A DNA stretch of 7,985 bases. It comes from QHWK01 sp035315685. GTDB lineage: Bacteria > Acidobacteriota > Vicinamibacteria > Vicinamibacterales > CAVVIG01. Numbering within the stretch: position 1 is the stretch's first letter; each line of letters starts with the position of its first letter. A program made the position numbers and the translations under genes. Location of the stretch: assembly GCA_035315685.1 (NCBI GenBank), contig DATFXR010000011.1, positions 1-7,985 of the forward strand, in the 5' to 3' direction. The notes under the pieces were generated by a model that was not told the DNA's origin, made no database searches, and saw only the letters and a list, made by a program, of their open reading frames with translations. This document shows, piece by piece, positions 5,751 to 7,985 of the stretch.

Positions 5751-6175
5751 TTACGAGCGGATTCTAGCCCGACTCGCGACTTGCAGTCGGATGAGCGCCT
5801 TCATCAGCGAAATGCGCGCGCGCTCGAAGTCCATGTCCACCGTCGGCTGGGCCAGGCGCTGCTCGGCGCGCTGCTTCGCGGCCGCGGCGCGCGCGGGATC
5901 GATCTCCTCGGGCTTCTCGGCAATCTGCGCGAGAATCGTCACGCGCTCCGGCTGGACCTCGGCGAAGCCGAACGCGATCATCAGGTAATGCTTCTGCTGG
6001 CCCTGCCGGTACCACATCTCGCCGGCGCCGAGCACCGCCAGCAGCGGCGTGTGCCCGGGCAGCACGCCGAAGTAGCCGTCCGTGCCCGGGACCTCCACCT
6101 CGTCGACGGTCTCGTTGACCAGCGCGCGATCGGCGGACACGATTTGGAGCTGGACGCTGGTCGGCAGTTCCGCCA

Positions 6176-6176
<1 letters not shown>
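5751..6176 (-). CDS. atpC: F-type ATP synthase epsilon subunit
   Basis: This 141-residue protein is the epsilon subunit of the F1 head. It couples the rotor (with gamma and the c-ring) to catalysis and can inhibit ATP hydrolysis. The N-terminal beta-sandwich (about 1-85) contains the conserved GYFGVLPGHTPLLAVL (34-49). A C-terminal helical pair (about 92-135, rich in Ala, Arg and Lys) follows, so this is the full two-domain form. The start is the ATG at 6176, which shares one base with the atpD stop (TGATG). A GTG at 6179 is also in frame and would add one residue. The 3' end directly abuts wzm without an intergenic base, so the exporter probably shares the ATP synthase message. Confidence 0.95.
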
Positions 6177-7630
<1,454 letters not shown>

Positions 7631-7654
7631 AGCTGTCGGGGTTGCGGCCCCCAT

Positions 7655-7660
7655 CTCCTA
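7655..7660 (-). promoter_or_regulatory. Ribosome binding site for atpD, overlapping the atpG stop
   Basis: TAGGAG on the minus strand contains the atpG TAG stop. It lies 24 bases before the preferred atpD ATG (7630) and directly next to an alternative ATG (7654). Between them GGGG (7651-7648) and CCCC (7641-7638) can form a 4-bp hairpin that would bring the site to within about ten bases of ATG 7630. The distance is unusual, so which start is used is not settled by this site. Confidence 0.4.
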
Positions 7661-7985
7661 CAGTGCTTCAGCTCCCGAAACGACCTCGATGATTTCGCGG
7701 GTGATCGCCGCCTGGCGCACCTTGTTCATGTACAGGGTCAGGCTCGAGATCATCTCGGCGGAGTTCTTCGTCGCGGTGTCCATCGCCGTCATCTGCGCGG
7801 CGAAGAACGCGGCGTTCGACTCGAGCAACGCGCGGTACACCTGGACCTCGATGTAGCGCGGCAGCAGCTGGTTGAAGATCTCCTGCGCCGACGGGACGTA
7901 GAGGTATCCGATCTGGGATCGTGCGTCGCCGCCGGGCGGGATCGGCGCGACGCTCTCACCGCCGGCCTGGTCCACTTCCGAGCGC
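7658..7985 (-). CDS. atpG: F-type ATP synthase gamma subunit, C-terminal part (5' end outside window)
   Basis: The frame is open from the window edge to a TAG at 7660-7658, giving the last 108 residues of the gamma subunit, the central stalk that rotates inside the alpha3-beta3 ring. The C-terminal helix is clear: LLPRYIEVQVYRALLES, then AAQMTAMDTATKNSAEMI, then YMNKVRQAAITREIIEVVSG, all highly characteristic of AtpG. The GTG at 7975 (VDQAGG) is internal and not a start. The stop codon is part of TAGGAG, so it carries the only Shine-Dalgarno-like sequence for atpD. The rest of the operon, including atpA, is expected beyond the right edge. Confidence 0.95.
   Translation of the reverse strand, partial: RSEVDQAGGESVAPIPPGGDARSQIGYLYVPSAQEIFNQLLPRYIEVQVYRALLESNAAFFAAQMTAMDTATKNSAEMISSLTLYMNKVRQAAITREIIEVVSGAEAL

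Overview
The window is GC-rich bacterial DNA with dense, mostly leftward (minus-strand) genes. The organism is probably an acidobacterium or a similar soil or sediment Gram-negative. The clues are a serine/threonine kinase with an N-terminal CPxCG zinc ribbon, a heptose-nucleotide gene that implies an outer membrane with LPS, and intergenic repeats of the 'accgcagagaacgcagag / accacagagacacag' type that I associate with Acidobacteriota and neighbouring phyla. The phylum is an inference; no rRNA or other marker gene is present.

Layout, right to left, in the direction of transcription: the end of atpG (F1 gamma), atpD (F1 beta) and atpC (F1 epsilon) form the 3' end of an F-type ATP synthase operon. 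With no gap, an ABC-2 type polysaccharide exporter follows: the permease wzm starts on the codon after the atpC stop, and the ATPase wzt lies 334 bases further on. rfaE2, an ADP-heptose synthesis nucleotidyltransferase, overlaps the end of wzt. After a possible terminator comes a transmembrane Ser/Thr protein kinase. On the plus strand at the left edge is the C-terminal part of a trypsin-like serine protease, convergent with the kinase.

The genes fit two themes. Energy: AtpG, AtpD and AtpC belong to the F1 catalytic head. Cell surface: Wzm and Wzt would export a lipid-linked glycan, and RfaE2 would supply activated heptose for the LPS core. The kinase and protease are accessory signalling and envelope-type proteins with no proven link to either.

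The most unusual part is non-coding. The wzm-wzt gap is almost filled by a nested palindromic element. A 25-base imperfect inverted repeat encloses an 11-bp perfect stem, which encloses three hairpins arranged like a cloverleaf. The central hairpin is 33 bp long, and all four of its mismatches become G.U wobble pairs in the sense RNA. A related repeat forms a near-perfect 28-30 base inverted repeat between the convergent protease and kinase genes and contains both stop codons. The two sites share an exact 15-base sequence, so this is a dispersed repeat family.
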